DNA of 58,451 nt from Anaerolineae bacterium (GTDB lineage Bacteria; Chloroflexota; Anaerolineae; Aggregatilineales; Phototrophicaceae): NCBI GenBank assembly GCA_030950085.1, contig JAUZRW010000058.1, forward strand, positions 1-58,451. Direction: 5' to 3'. The notes under the pieces were generated by a model, which had not been told where the DNA came from, ran no database searches, and saw nothing but the letters and a program-made list of their open reading frames with translations. This document shows, in pieces, positions 41,939 to 51,149 of the stretch. Every line of letters starts with the position of its first letter. The stretch's first letter is position 1. A program made the translations under genes and the position numbers.

Positions 41939-43456
41939 ATGGATATCAGTAAAAACCCTAGTCAACAGTCCGCCATTTCCACCATGCCCCTGATTATATT
42001 TGGTGTGCTGGCTTTAGTTTTTGGCTTAGGGACATATGTTTTTTACCCTTCTTGGGGAACGCTCCCTATGCAGGCATCGGTACAAGCCGAGCGAACTGAT
42101 GAACTTTTCCGTGTGCTGATAGGCATTAGTGCTGTTGTTTTCTTCCTTGTACAAGGCTTGGTTTATTATGCGGCGGTTGCCTTCCGTGCAAAAGCGAACG
42201 ATTTTACAGATGGTCCCGCTATTCATGGCAATGTCATGTTGGAAATCGTGTGGACAATCGTTCCATCTGTGATTGTTGTCACTATTGCACTCTATTCCTT
42301 TGTCGTGTGGAGCGATAATACCGAAGTGTTGGCTGCGGATTCTATCAATGTGGTTGATGGTGAACCGCTTGATATCAACGTCTATGCCCAACGTTTCGGC
42401 TGGAGTTTTGAATACATCACGAATGAAGAGAATGTAGAAGGCGATATCATTGTTCTCAATTCGCTCGATTTACATACTTATGTGGGACAGAATTTATTCC
42501 TGCGGATGGATACCCGTGATGTTATTCATAGTTTCTGGGTGCCAACGATGCGTATCAAGCAAGATTTACTACCCGGACGGACAACCGAAGTTCGCTTTAC
42601 TACTATGGACCCCGAAGTTGGCTGGCAATTTGGCGCTGCGCTCAGTCCAGTGACTGTCTATGCCGAAGCGCGTGCTGATTCCGAGATTGTCTTTGAAGAC
42701 TTAACTGAGACAGATACCGACTTGAGTATTTATCCTGTCAATGTTGAACTGGAATTGGCTGACCGCGATGCCCAACTTGAAGGCAATTGGACAGCCGTGA
42801 TTATTAATGGAGAAGATGGCTTTGTCGCTACCGATGAGATTCTCGGACGCTATAACAAACTGCGTGTGGTGTGTGCGGAACTCTGTGGCAGTGGACACGG
42901 TGCAATGGGCTTCACGTCGGACTTGATTTTGTGGGAAAGTGAAGATGCGATGATGGATGCTTGGTATAACAATGCCATAGAAGCCAATCGTATTCCGCCA
43001 TCAGGTCCCGTTGATTTAGGACGTATTCTTCTCAGCACCGGTCAATATCCTTGCTCGAACTGCCATACACTTGAAGCGTTAGGTTGGACAGGCGCACTTG
43101 CCCCTAGTCTGGATGGTATTGGAGACCGTGCTGCTGACCGTGCAGGGACTGTCGGTGAAGATGTGTCAAACGGTGCAGAATACCTTGCCCAATCCATTCG
43201 TTTGCCCAATGCTTATGTTGTTGCCGCATATAATGCCGGAGTCATGCCGCAATTCGTGACCGACGGAGCAGGTAGTGTGATGCCGCAAGAAGATTTGAAC
43301 GCGATTGTGGCTTATCTATGTACACAAACCACGAGTGGCGACGCAGCAGATAGCACCTGTAACCTCGAAAATCTGAACTTCAATGAAGAAGGTCGTTTAG
43401 AAGACAAAGATGCACTGGAAGCAGAATTGACCGACATTACAGACGAATACGAATAA
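41939..43456 (+). CDS. coxB: Cytochrome c oxidase subunit II with fused cytochrome c and an insertion in the CuA domain
   Basis: A 505-residue membrane protein. Two helices (about residues 15-40 and 65-90; then a third hydrophobic span near 100-125), the CuA domain with QRFGWSFEY, the His ligand in DVIHSFWVPTMRIKQDLLPG and the remaining CuA ligands in CAELCGSGHGAMGF. A c-type haem site CSNCH follows near residue 370, with a distal Met in VMPQ, so electrons enter through a fused cytochrome c as in caa3 oxidases. Between LPGRTTEVRF and CAELCG there are about 90 residues rather than the usual dozen. Start at 41939 with AGGA 9 bases upstream. coxA follows after 94 bases. Confidence 0.93.
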   Translation: MDISKNPSQQSAISTMPLIIFGVLALVFGLGTYVFYPSWGTLPMQASVQAERTDELFRVLIGISAVVFFLVQGLVYYAAVAFRAKANDFTDGPAIHGNVMLEIVWTIVPSVIVVTIALYSFVVWSDNTEVLAADSINVVDGEPLDINVYAQRFGWSFEYITNEENVEGDIIVLNSLDLHTYVGQNLFLRMDTRDVIHSFWVPTMRIKQDLLPGRTTEVRFTTMDPEVGWQFGAALSPVTVYAEARADSEIVFEDLTETDTDLSIYPVNVELELADRDAQLEGNWTAVIINGEDGFVATDEILGRYNKLRVVCAELCGSGHGAMGFTSDLILWESEDAMMDAWYNNAIEANRIPPSGPVDLGRILLSTGQYPCSNCHTLEALGWTGALAPSLDGIGDRAADRAGTVGEDVSNGAEYLAQSIRLPNAYVVAAYNAGVMPQFVTDGAGSVMPQEDLNAIVAYLCTQTTSGDAADSTCNLENLNFNEEGRLEDKDALEAELTDITDEYE

Positions 43457-43462
43457 TCACAG

Positions 43463-43490
43463 GTCGGGGCGCAATGTATTGCGCCCCGAC
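43463..43490. repeat. Perfect 13-bp inverted repeat between coxB and coxA
   Basis: GTCGGGGCGCAAT-GT-ATTGCGCCCCGAC is a perfect palindrome 7 bases after the coxB stop. It is a member of the GGGGCGCAA family, and in RNA would form a very stable hairpin without a T tract; it may tune the CoxB:CoxA ratio by protecting upstream mRNA. Confidence 0.7.
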
Positions 43491-43550
43491 TAGCTGAACA
43501 TAATAAAGCAGCTAGATTGTTAGCACAAATTTATTCAGAAAGGTCTTTGC

Positions 43551-45275
43551 ATGGCTACAATTTCTGTCCCGTTGGGACAAGCGCAACAAGACAAAACGCC
43601 AGAACATCCGATGCCCGGTTTGAAAGAGCTACTCTCGTGGTCAGTTGACCATAAAGTGATTGGCTTACAATATGCCATCACCGCGCTCATTTTCTTTATC
43701 ATTGGCGGTTGGGCGGCAATGCTCATTCGCTGGGAATTACTAACCCCGTCATTAGATTACATCGCCAATGGCACCGAGTATAACCGCCTCTTTACAATGC
43801 ACGGCACAATCATGATTTTCTTGTTCATCATCCCGATGATTGGCGCACTCGGTAACTATGTCGTGCCGCTACAAATCGGCGCAAATGATATGGCTTTCCC
43901 ATGGCTGAATGCCTTTGCCTTCTGGCTGATTCCACCGGCGGGCATTATGTTGATAATGGGTTATTTTGTTGGGCAAGCGGAGGCTGGTTGGACATCTTAT
44001 CCACCATTAAGCACATTATTTAGTAGCGATGGGCAAACATTGTGGGCGATGAGTTTGCATCTCTTGGGGATTTCCTCGATTGTGGGGGCGATTAATTTCA
44101 TCGTGACCATCCTCAATATGCGCCAAAAAGAAATGAGTATATGGCAAATGCCCTTACTCTGCTGGGCAGTCCTAGCAACAGCCCTCATTATCATCATGGC
44201 GACACCTTTCCTCGCTGGCGCATTAACCTTACTCTTGCTTGACCGTGTCGCCGGCACAGCTTTCTTTGATGCTGGACGTGGCGGCGATGTCTTACTGTGG
44301 CAAAATGTTTTCTGGTTTTACAGTCATCCGGCGGTTTATATTATGGTACTGCCGTTGATGGGTGCGCTGAGTGAAATTTTGTCTGTTCATAGTCGTAAAC
44401 CTATTTTCGGCTATCGGATGATTGCCATGTCTAGTATGGCGATTGCCCTGATTGGTTTTACAGTATGGGGACATCATATGTTCACCAGCTTACAACCCGA
44501 ATTGCGGATTCCCTTTATGATTACAACGGTGATTATTGCTGTGCCTACAGGGATTAAGATTTTCTCGTGGCTTGGGACTATCTGGGATGGTAAAATTCGC
44601 TATACATCAGCGATGCTGTTTGGGCTTGGCTTCTTGTCCATGTTTGTCATTGGTGGGATTTCCGGTGTGATGCTGGCTGCTATTCCCTTCGATACGCATG
44701 TTCATGATACTTACTTTGTCGTAGCACACTTCCATTTCGTATTATATGGTGGCACGGTCTTCGGCATTTACGGCAGCCTCTATCACTGGTTTCCAAAAAT
44801 GACCGGACGTATGATGAATGAAACATGGGGACGGGCGCACTTCGTTTTGACCTATATTGGCTTCTTCTTCACATTCTTCCCCATGCACATGGCAGGGATG
44901 TTAGGGATGCCGCGTCGTGTCGCTGTGTATGCGCCAGAATTGCAGACCTTGAATCAGGTTTCCAGTATCGCGGCTTTTGTACTCGGCACCAGTACCTTCA
45001 TTTTCTTGTTCAACTTTGCGTGGAGTGCCTTCAAGGGTAAAGTAGGCGGTGCTAATCCGTGGCGGGCGCTCACATTAGAATGGGCGACGACTTCACCACC
45101 ACCACCGTACAACTTTGAAGAACCGCCGATTCCGTTTGAAGACCCTTATGGCTATGGCACAGAAGCGTCAACAGCTTACTTGGATGCGATTGATGCCCAT
45201 TTTGGCTTACCAGAAGATGGCGCTCCTGCACTACCCCGTTCACCGCATACTGCACCACAAGGCGCAGGCGACTAA
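43551..45275 (+). CDS. coxA: Cytochrome c oxidase subunit I, A2 type
   Basis: A 574-residue catalytic subunit of the proton-pumping terminal oxidase. Twelve or more helices; haem a ligand His in LFTMHGTIMIFLF, CuB/Tyr helix FWFYSHPAVYIMVLP, CuB histidines WGHHMFTS, haem a3/a ligands VVAHFHFVLYGG. The motif YSHP in place of xGHPEV shows the glutamate of the D channel is missing, the mark of A2-type oxidases. The C-terminal 70 residues are a Pro-rich cytoplasmic tail (ATTSPPPPYNFEEPPIPFED). AAAGG is 7 bases upstream. No subunit III or IV gene is adjacent. Confidence 0.95.
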   Translation: MATISVPLGQAQQDKTPEHPMPGLKELLSWSVDHKVIGLQYAITALIFFIIGGWAAMLIRWELLTPSLDYIANGTEYNRLFTMHGTIMIFLFIIPMIGALGNYVVPLQIGANDMAFPWLNAFAFWLIPPAGIMLIMGYFVGQAEAGWTSYPPLSTLFSSDGQTLWAMSLHLLGISSIVGAINFIVTILNMRQKEMSIWQMPLLCWAVLATALIIIMATPFLAGALTLLLLDRVAGTAFFDAGRGGDVLLWQNVFWFYSHPAVYIMVLPLMGALSEILSVHSRKPIFGYRMIAMSSMAIALIGFTVWGHHMFTSLQPELRIPFMITTVIIAVPTGIKIFSWLGTIWDGKIRYTSAMLFGLGFLSMFVIGGISGVMLAAIPFDTHVHDTYFVVAHFHFVLYGGTVFGIYGSLYHWFPKMTGRMMNETWGRAHFVLTYIGFFFTFFPMHMAGMLGMPRRVAVYAPELQTLNQVSSIAAFVLGTSTFIFLFNFAWSAFKGKVGGANPWRALTLEWATTSPPPPYNFEEPPIPFEDPYGYGTEASTAYLDAIDAHFGLPEDGAPALPRSPHTAPQGAGD

Positions 45276-45300
45276 GCCATAATCCAAGCAAGATTTTCAT

Positions 45301-45328
45301 AGGGCAGCCAAGTGTGCTGTCCTTTTTT
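45301..45328 (+). terminator. Rho-independent terminator after coxA
   Basis: AGGGCAGC-CAAGTGT-GCTGTCCT followed by TTTTT forms an 8-bp stem (one G-U pair) 26 bases after the coxA stop. Bases 45329-45581 show no gene; they should contain the rhodanese promoter. Confidence 0.85.
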
Positions 45329-45581
45329 CATTTTTATGGATTGCCCCTTATATCTCGCCGCCGAGTGTCACAGAGCAATACATTGCAACGCGATTCGTCT
45401 CATGATAGGGTTTCGATATGCTAATGACGGTCATTACACGCACAAAACAGTTGCAAGTGAGCTTGTGGATTAGCTTTTTTTGTTGCGAACGCTTAATATG
45501 GAGTGTAAGCATGTTCAGAATAAAGTCGTCAATTTGTGAGGCTATTTTTTCATAGCAAAACTATAAAGAGGAGAGTCTACT

Positions 45582-46427
45582 ATGAGTGATTATGCGAAAT
45601 CCGAAGTTCTTGTGAGCACAGAATGGGTTGCAGAACATCTCAATGACCCCAATGTACGCATTATCGAATCGAACGAAGATGCCCTGCTATATCCGTCTGG
45701 TCACATTGCAGGGGCTGTCGAAGTGGACTGGACAACTGACCTCAACCATCAGGTCGTGCGCGATTATATCGACAAGGAAGGTTTTGAGGCACTCGCTAGT
45801 CGTATCGGCATCACACCAGAAACGACAGTCGTTTTTTATGGCGATAAGAGTAATTGGTGGGCGACCTATGCTTTTTGGGTATTCCAACTTTTTGGACACA
45901 GCAACGCTAAGGTGATGAATGGTGGGCGCAAAAAATGGGAAGATGAAAAGCGCGACTTAACCCGTGATGTGCCACACTATACGGCGACACAGTATACAGC
46001 CCCCGAACGTGATGATAGTCAATTGCGTGCCTTCCGCGATTATGTGCTGAAACACGTTGAAAAAAATGGGCAATTGGTCGATGTGCGGAGTCCAGCCGAA
46101 TTCAGTGGCGAGAAGCTGCATATGCAAGGTTATCCACAAGAAGGTGCGATGCGTGGTGGGCATATCCCCGGTGCAAAAAGCATCCCATGGTCACGGGCAG
46201 TAAATGACGATGGCACATTCAAATCGCGGCAAGAATTGGAAAAACTCTATCAGGAAGAACGCGGACTTGACCCCAAGAAAGAAGTGGTCGCTTATTGTCG
46301 CATTGGAGAACGCAGTAGTCACACATGGTTCGTGCTGAAATATCTGCTGGGCTTTGAAAATGTCCGTAATTATGATGGCTCATGGACAGAGTGGGGCAAT
46401 AGCGTCGGTGTGCCAATTGAACGATAA
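45582..46427 (+). CDS. Thiosulfate/3-mercaptopyruvate sulfurtransferase (two-domain rhodanese)
   Basis: A 281-residue enzyme with tandem rhodanese domains. The N-terminal inactive domain runs to about residue 140 ([31 protein letters not shown]), and the C-terminal domain has the catalytic loop [11 protein letters not shown] (Cys about 245), preceded by [15 protein letters not shown] and [12 protein letters not shown]. The CRIGER loop is common in actinobacterial and Chloroflexota thiosulfate sulfurtransferases (CysA type). It transfers sulfur from thiosulfate to cyanide or thiols. AGAGGAG lies 8-9 bases upstream. A partial R95 begins at the stop codon. Confidence 0.92.
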   Translation: MSDYAKSEVLVSTEWVAEHLNDPNVRIIESNEDALLYPSGHIAGAVEVDWTTDLNHQVVRDYIDKEGFEALASRIGITPETTVVFYGDKSNWWATYAFWVFQLFGHSNAKVMNGGRKKWEDEKRDLTRDVPHYTATQYTAPERDDSQLRAFRDYVLKHVEKNGQLVDVRSPAEFSGEKLHMQGYPQEGAMRGGHIPGAKSIPWSRAVNDDGTFKSRQELEKLYQEERGLDPKKEVVAYCRIGERSSHTWFVLKYLLGFENVRNYDGSWTEWGNSVGVPIER

Positions 46428-46450
46428 GCCCCTTTCGGGATTTTACCGTG
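46425..46450 (-). repeat. R95 fragment (terminal hairpin only)
   Basis: AAGCCCCTTTCGGGATTTTA and CCGTGCC match the end of R95 in minus orientation, overlapping the rhodanese stop codon. Only the terminator-like part is kept, and it lies between two converging genes. Confidence 0.65.
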
Positions 46451-46459
46451 CCGCTTCCG

Positions 46460-48655
46460 TTAGCGCCAATCGTGCAAACTCTCGTGAACAGCCGCCAATT
46501 CTGGTGTGGATAAAGCCCATAATTGTGCGGCATAGGCGGCAATAGCGGTATTATCGACTGTGCCGCTATGTGCCTGCCGTGACAGGTTTGCCAATTGCTG
46601 ATGCACCGTGTTTTCTGCATCATAGCGTGGGAGTCGCAATGTTTTGAGGATGCCGGGTTGGGCGAAACTTTTGCCGCCACTTTGAGTATGACTCATGACA
46701 GCATATTCAAACGGGGCGCTATTCATACACGCCGCGAGATAGTGCGCTTCATTTTCATCATGCAATCCAATGAAGGGGTGCATCGCCTGATTGCTCATAA
46801 TGACTTTGCCATCCACTGCCGAAATAACGACAGCTTGCATCGACTTCGCGCCAAATCCTTGCCAAACCACTTTGAACGGCGCAAGCGTATACTGACCGAC
46901 ATCGAACATACTATAAAAAGGCTCTGTCGGACGAAAGTAACGTTTGTAGGTTGCCCGGCTGCGTAGCATCACCTCAAATTGAGCGAGATAATCATAGGTG
47001 CGCGGATAGTGTTTCTGTAGCCATGCTTCGTCATAGCCGACTCGGGTTTTTGGATTTTGCACCATTAAGATATGGATGCTAGGGTTTGCTTGCCAACGTT
47101 TGATATCACGTCCGCGCAACAGGGGATAGATGAAATCTGCCTCTAGCCATGTCTCGACTTTTTTAACAGACCGTTTCGCGCCCTCAACGATATTCCGCAC
47201 ACGCATTAAATCACCCTCACACTCGATAACATCCAGCCAATAAACGGCATTCGCACCGCCACTATAGACCCCCGCATGAGCCTCATAATCCGATTGTCCA
47301 CGTAATTTCCGCACTGCTTGAATAGCATTACTACGTCCAGTCAGCCATGCTGAATCGGCTTCGGCGACAGGTTCGGCGACAAACGGTATTTGCTTGATTT
47401 TCGACTTGATTGTTTGCAACGAATCATAGCCGCGAATCGGTTTGCCGTTTCTGCGCCATAGATAATACGGCACGGGGTAACGGGTCTTTTTGCCTTTTTG
47501 TAGCACAATCACAATCGCCCGTGTGGATGCCCCACTAAAGGCATTGATGCGGCTTAAATCATCGACAACGACAATGGATAATGGCGTATGACTTATCACA
47601 AGTTTTCGGAAACCTGCCCCTGCCCCACTCGATTTGAGAAGGGTTTGAGTGACAATAAAGCCTAGTTTGCCACTATCTTTTAAGTTTTCATCTATACTCG
47701 CATAGCTTAGTAAGATAGAGAGGTCTTTTTTGCCCTTACCGAGTATGCTATCCATACCCGAATGGGGGAATAAACCATAGTCAAGCCAGCATTGTTTTGT
47801 TTGCTCACGATAAGTCGGCGGCAGTGTTTCCCAATTTATCCATGGCGGATTGCCAGCAATAAAATCAAATTTGCCAATCGGCGGCGGATTGAGAATACTA
47901 TCGGCACAATAGATAGGAATCGTGATATCGTGAGAGGGCTTGCCAGTGAAAAACAAGATATTCGCCCGTGCTGCGAGACAGGCTAAGGGGTTCACATCAA
48001 CACCAGCAATATTATCGAGTGAAGGGTTTTTCATGCGCCGCAAAGCATGTGCAAGAAACGTCCCACTGCCACAAGCGGGGTCAAGCAAACGCCCGTCTCC
48101 ATGATAATCCAGTCGGTTGAGAACATGCTCGGCTAACCAATCTGGCGTATAATATTCGCCTAATGTATGACGTAATGGGCGTGGAAACACATCATGATAG
48201 AGTGCTTTGAGAGCATCCGGCGGCACAATATCAAATTGAAATTTTGAAGTAACTTTTGCCAGTGCTGTTAAGTCAATATCCGACCAATCGTAAATATCGC
48301 CATCCGTAAAATTGAGAATCCCCTGCTCGACAAAATATATCCCTGAAACAACAGATTCACTATCTGATAGCGCATCCAGAAAATGTGCAGCAAGGAATTT
48401 GATAACCAGTGCATAGTATGTTTGCATGGCGAAAATGAGGCGCGGTGCTTGCGCCTTTTTGAGTCGATAATGTTGTTGGATATCTTCTATTGAGAGTTTT
48501 TTGGGTGCCGTGGCTTTGAAGTGCTTCAACCAATCACTATAACGGGGCACGCCACCAGATAATGCTTGATACAGCGTAGGGATGGTCTGTTGTGCAAGTG
48601 TCGATTGCTGCCCACACAGTTCTACAAGAGTGTCAGATGTAAATGGAAGCGGCAT
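46460..48655 (-). CDS. N6-adenine DNA methyltransferase (Eco57I/type IIG-like), apparently solitary
   Basis: A 731-residue protein. Residues 1 to about 165 are a helical domain of unknown role. The methyltransferase core follows: LGEYYTPDWLAEHVLNRL, motif I LLDPACGSGTFLAHALRR, IAGVDVNPLACLAARANI, motif IV FDFIAGNPPWINWE (NPPW) and GKLGFIVTQTLLKSSGAG. The C-terminal 350 residues include GRDIKRWQANPS and KVVWQG, resembling target-recognition regions of Eco57I-like enzymes. I see no PD-(D/E)xK nuclease motif; full type IIG enzymes are usually longer than 900 residues. No restriction gene is adjacent. It may be an orphan methylase or a truncated defence gene. Confidence 0.82.
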   Translation of the reverse strand: MPLPFTSDTLVELCGQQSTLAQQTIPTLYQALSGGVPRYSDWLKHFKATAPKKLSIEDIQQHYRLKKAQAPRLIFAMQTYYALVIKFLAAHFLDALSDSESVVSGIYFVEQGILNFTDGDIYDWSDIDLTALAKVTSKFQFDIVPPDALKALYHDVFPRPLRHTLGEYYTPDWLAEHVLNRLDYHGDGRLLDPACGSGTFLAHALRRMKNPSLDNIAGVDVNPLACLAARANILFFTGKPSHDITIPIYCADSILNPPPIGKFDFIAGNPPWINWETLPPTYREQTKQCWLDYGLFPHSGMDSILGKGKKDLSILLSYASIDENLKDSGKLGFIVTQTLLKSSGAGAGFRKLVISHTPLSIVVVDDLSRINAFSGASTRAIVIVLQKGKKTRYPVPYYLWRRNGKPIRGYDSLQTIKSKIKQIPFVAEPVAEADSAWLTGRSNAIQAVRKLRGQSDYEAHAGVYSGGANAVYWLDVIECEGDLMRVRNIVEGAKRSVKKVETWLEADFIYPLLRGRDIKRWQANPSIHILMVQNPKTRVGYDEAWLQKHYPRTYDYLAQFEVMLRSRATYKRYFRPTEPFYSMFDVGQYTLAPFKVVWQGFGAKSMQAVVISAVDGKVIMSNQAMHPFIGLHDENEAHYLAACMNSAPFEYAVMSHTQSGGKSFAQPGILKTLRLPRYDAENTVHQQLANLSRQAHSGTVDNTAIAAYAAQLWALSTPELAAVHESLHDWR

Positions 48656-48739
48656 TAAGAAGATAATTCCGATGGATAATTTCGTTTTATCTCATCAAGC
48701 ATTTTAATCTTGCCCCATTTCGGTAGAGAGTAAAGTTGT

Positions 48740-48850
48740 CTAAGCAATCTGTGCCTCATATTGATTTGGACTGAGATAACCAAGTGCTGACTGTCGACGT
48801 TGGCGAAGAAGCCCTCCATCATGGCATTGTCATAGCGATAATCGGTAGTA
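48740..48850 (-). pseudogene. IS3-family transposase scar with internal deletion
   Basis: Minus frame one gives TTDYRYDNAMMEGFFA (the IS3 D-N-A-M-x-E-x-F-F segment of the DDE core). After GFFA the homology resumes in another frame as RQRRQSALGYLSPNQYEAQI followed by TAG, the typical OrfB C-terminus. About 50 residues between are missing. Adjacent is a short palindromic tract CCTCCCC...GGGGAGG (about 48909-48933). The rest of 48656-49035 holds no gene. Confidence 0.65.
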
Positions 48851-49035
48851 GTTGAAAAGTAAGCGATAAGGATGTGTTTCTCGAACCCCCTCCGTCGCTG
48901 ACGCGACACCTCCCCCGAATTCAGGGGAGGCTGGGTGGGGGTTTTTGTAATGATGATGACAACTATTCAAAATCGTTTCATCACTTACCATCTGACCACT
49001 ATCACCATTCATTACGATGCGGCATCAAACTTTGT

Positions 49036-49932
49036 CTACAATGCCTTTGTGATTTTATCAGCTTCCTCTATCATAGACTCTGGCCAAAGCATTTGCTCAC
49101 CCACCCACTTAGCATCGAGGTAGCGGCGGTCAGTATCGACCATACCTTGCCACAATTTCTTAGCCTCTTCACTATTGCCCAAGGCGTGTAATGTGATTGC
49201 AAATCCACCTATCAGCAAGCGTTCTTGTGGACTCAGTTGCAAGGCTGTCCCATAATCTTCTTTTGCTGCTTCATATTCTTCCAGACAGAATTGTACGACA
49301 CCCCGATTATTCAGTGCGCGGACATTCTCTGGGTCAATTTCGAGCGCCTTCGTGAAATCGGTCTTGCTGGCAGCCCAGTCATCAAGGAAAAATTGCGTTG
49401 CCCCACGGCTGGTATACAAATCAGCATCATCCCCCATCAGTTCTAAGGCTTTGTTGTAGTCCGCTAAAGCCGCGTCATACTCTTCCTTATCGGAATAGAC
49501 AATGCCGCGACCATAATAGGCTTCTCCTAAAGTGTCATCAAGTTCAATTGCCTTGGTGAAATCATCAATTGCCTTAGCGACATTTTTATGACTGCTAAAA
49601 TACTCGCCGCGTTCAGCATAGGCTTCGGCATTATTGGGATTCAATTTTATCGCCCGTTTGAAATCGCTGATAGCATTTTTGTCATCGCCCTTCATGGAGA
49701 AAGCCCGTCCGCGCCCGACATAATATTTCGATTCGCGTCTGGCGAGTTGTACCGCCTTATTCATGTCACTAAACGCCTCTGGCAGTTCATCCAATTCGAT
49801 ATAGGCTAAACCGCGCAGGTAATAATAATCGGCTTGTTTTTCGGCTGCGATAGCACTTGTCATTGCTTCAACAACTTGCTCATGTTCGCCATCATCTAGC
49901 AATTGCTTTGTTTTATCGTAAGTTTCGCTCAT
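49036..49932 (-). CDS. Tetratricopeptide-repeat protein
   Basis: A 298-residue soluble helical-repeat protein with about seven TPR units of 34 residues, for example DYYYLRGLAYIELDELPEAF, SKYYVGRGRAFSMKGDDKNA, AEAYAERGEYFSSHKNVAKA, GEAYYGRGIVYSDKEEYDAA and ENVRALNNRGVVQFCLEEYE. The final 50 residues (MVDTDRRYLDAKWVGEQMLW) form a capping helix set. No signal peptide and no catalytic domain; it should act as a protein-protein scaffold. The partner cannot be read from the neighbours. Confidence 0.9.
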   Translation of the reverse strand: MSETYDKTKQLLDDGEHEQVVEAMTSAIAAEKQADYYYLRGLAYIELDELPEAFSDMNKAVQLARRESKYYVGRGRAFSMKGDDKNAISDFKRAIKLNPNNAEAYAERGEYFSSHKNVAKAIDDFTKAIELDDTLGEAYYGRGIVYSDKEEYDAALADYNKALELMGDDADLYTSRGATQFFLDDWAASKTDFTKALEIDPENVRALNNRGVVQFCLEEYEAAKEDYGTALQLSPQERLLIGGFAITLHALGNSEEAKKLWQGMVDTDRRYLDAKWVGEQMLWPESMIEEADKITKAL

Positions 49933-50194
49933 AGAAAATCTTTCTCATTAGAATCGTTGATAGGCGCGTCATTATAGAATTAGCTACTAAAACTCACAAG
50001 CTAGGAAAACACAGCGAATTAGAGAAATCTAAGTCTGATGTCAACTATCACTCAAAATGAAGAACTTCTCAAGCATCATTCTTGCTATCGAAACGATTCT
50101 ATTTGTGTTTGAAGCACCGCAATTTGGAACTATTGTTGCTTAAGTCAAGTATCCTCAGTTAAACTAGGGCAAACCACAATAAAGGATTTTGAGA

Positions 50195-51097
50195 ATGGCT
50201 TTGCGACGCTTTATTTTGATAGGTCTCCTCTTTATTGGAGTAAGTGTGCTGACTGTGAATACGCTGGCACAATCCGATTTGGATGCTGCGTTCACATCTC
50301 CAGATGAAACCTTCACTCTACATTTTCCCTCCACTTGGGATATAGATGATGCCGATGCTACATTTGTTGTCTTATCCAATGATGCACTAGAAGTTTATGC
50401 TTATTCTACCGTGACGATTGACAGCCTTGTTCTTGACGCATCAACCCCCACAGAGGTTGTTTCTAATCTAGCCAGTTTTGTTGATTTTGTGGGCGATGAT
50501 ATCCAGTCAACAAGTATTGATGGACGGGCAGCTGCTGTGGTTGCTGTCGAATTCAATAATAAAAGCGGTGCGCTTATTCTCATTGAGATGGACGACGGTG
50601 GCTACGGCTTATTGATGGTTCTCGGCGCAGGGGCAGCGTTAGAGAGCAATGCAAATCTGGTTATTCGTATTGCTGCTACTTACAATCTCCCCAATGTTGT
50701 CAATAATAACACACTTGAAGACACACCTGCCGTCACCCTATTAGAAGAGATTGCTAGAGCTATCACACTAGAAACCGCTATTCCAGTAATTGAAGAACCA
50801 GATGATAACGATAGCACGGTAGATACATCACAAAATGACGATAGCTCGGATGATAGTAGCGCGTCCGACAGTAGCAGTGCCGCCGATGCCCTGCGTGGTG
50901 ACGATAGTTCCGATGACAGTGACGAGTCCGACAGTAGCAGTGCCGCCGATGCCCTGCGTGGTGGCGATAGTTCCGATGACAGTGACGAGTCCGACAGTAG
51001 CAGTGCCGCCGATGCCCTGCGTGGTGGCGATAGTTCCAATGACAGTGACGAGTCCGACAGTAACAGTGCCGCCGATGCCCTGCGTGGTGGCGATTAA
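50195..51097 (+). CDS. Secreted protein with acidic Ser/Asp tandem repeats
   Basis: A 300-residue exported protein of unknown function. Signal peptide (LRRFILIGLLFIGVSVLTVN, cleavage after TLAQ), then a domain of about 170 residues (LDAAFTSPDETFTLHFPSTW ... GYGLLMVLGAGAALESN) of PsbP/'DUF1795-like' look, then four near-identical 21-residue units, S-S-D-D-S-D-E-S-D-S-S-S-A-A-D-A-L-R-G-G. The units are strongly acidic with one arginine each. The protein could bind calcium or form an extended stalk. Start at 50195 with AAGGA 9-10 bases upstream. Confidence 0.75.
   Translation: MALRRFILIGLLFIGVSVLTVNTLAQSDLDAAFTSPDETFTLHFPSTWDIDDADATFVVLSNDALEVYAYSTVTIDSLVLDASTPTEVVSNLASFVDFVGDDIQSTSIDGRAAAVVAVEFNNKSGALILIEMDDGGYGLLMVLGAGAALESNANLVIRIAATYNLPNVVNNNTLEDTPAVTLLEEIARAITLETAIPVIEEPDDNDSTVDTSQNDDSSDDSSASDSSSAADALRGDDSSDDSDESDSSSAADALRGGDSSDDSDESDSSSAADALRGGDSSNDSDESDSNSAADALRGGD
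50837..51097 (+). repeat. Coding tandem repeat, 63-bp unit x 4
   Basis: Four head-to-tail copies of a 63-base unit (ending GATGCCCTGCGTGGTGGCGA) with only scattered substitutions, so recent expansion; the second and third units are the most alike. The number of units should vary between strains. Confidence 0.85.
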
Positions 51098-51149
51098 TCC
51101 GAAACAAGTCGAAGCATTAGATGAGGCGCGTTAGTCTACTCGCTGACGG

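Noticed and set aside
46460-49932. A complete defence island
   Set aside because: Only one methylase, IS scraps and a TPR protein are present; no nuclease, helicase or other effector is recognisable.
50778-51134. Long frames in the other phases of the 63-bp tandem repeat
   Set aside because: Since the unit is a multiple of three, all phases stay open; only the frame with signal peptide and ribosome site is supported.
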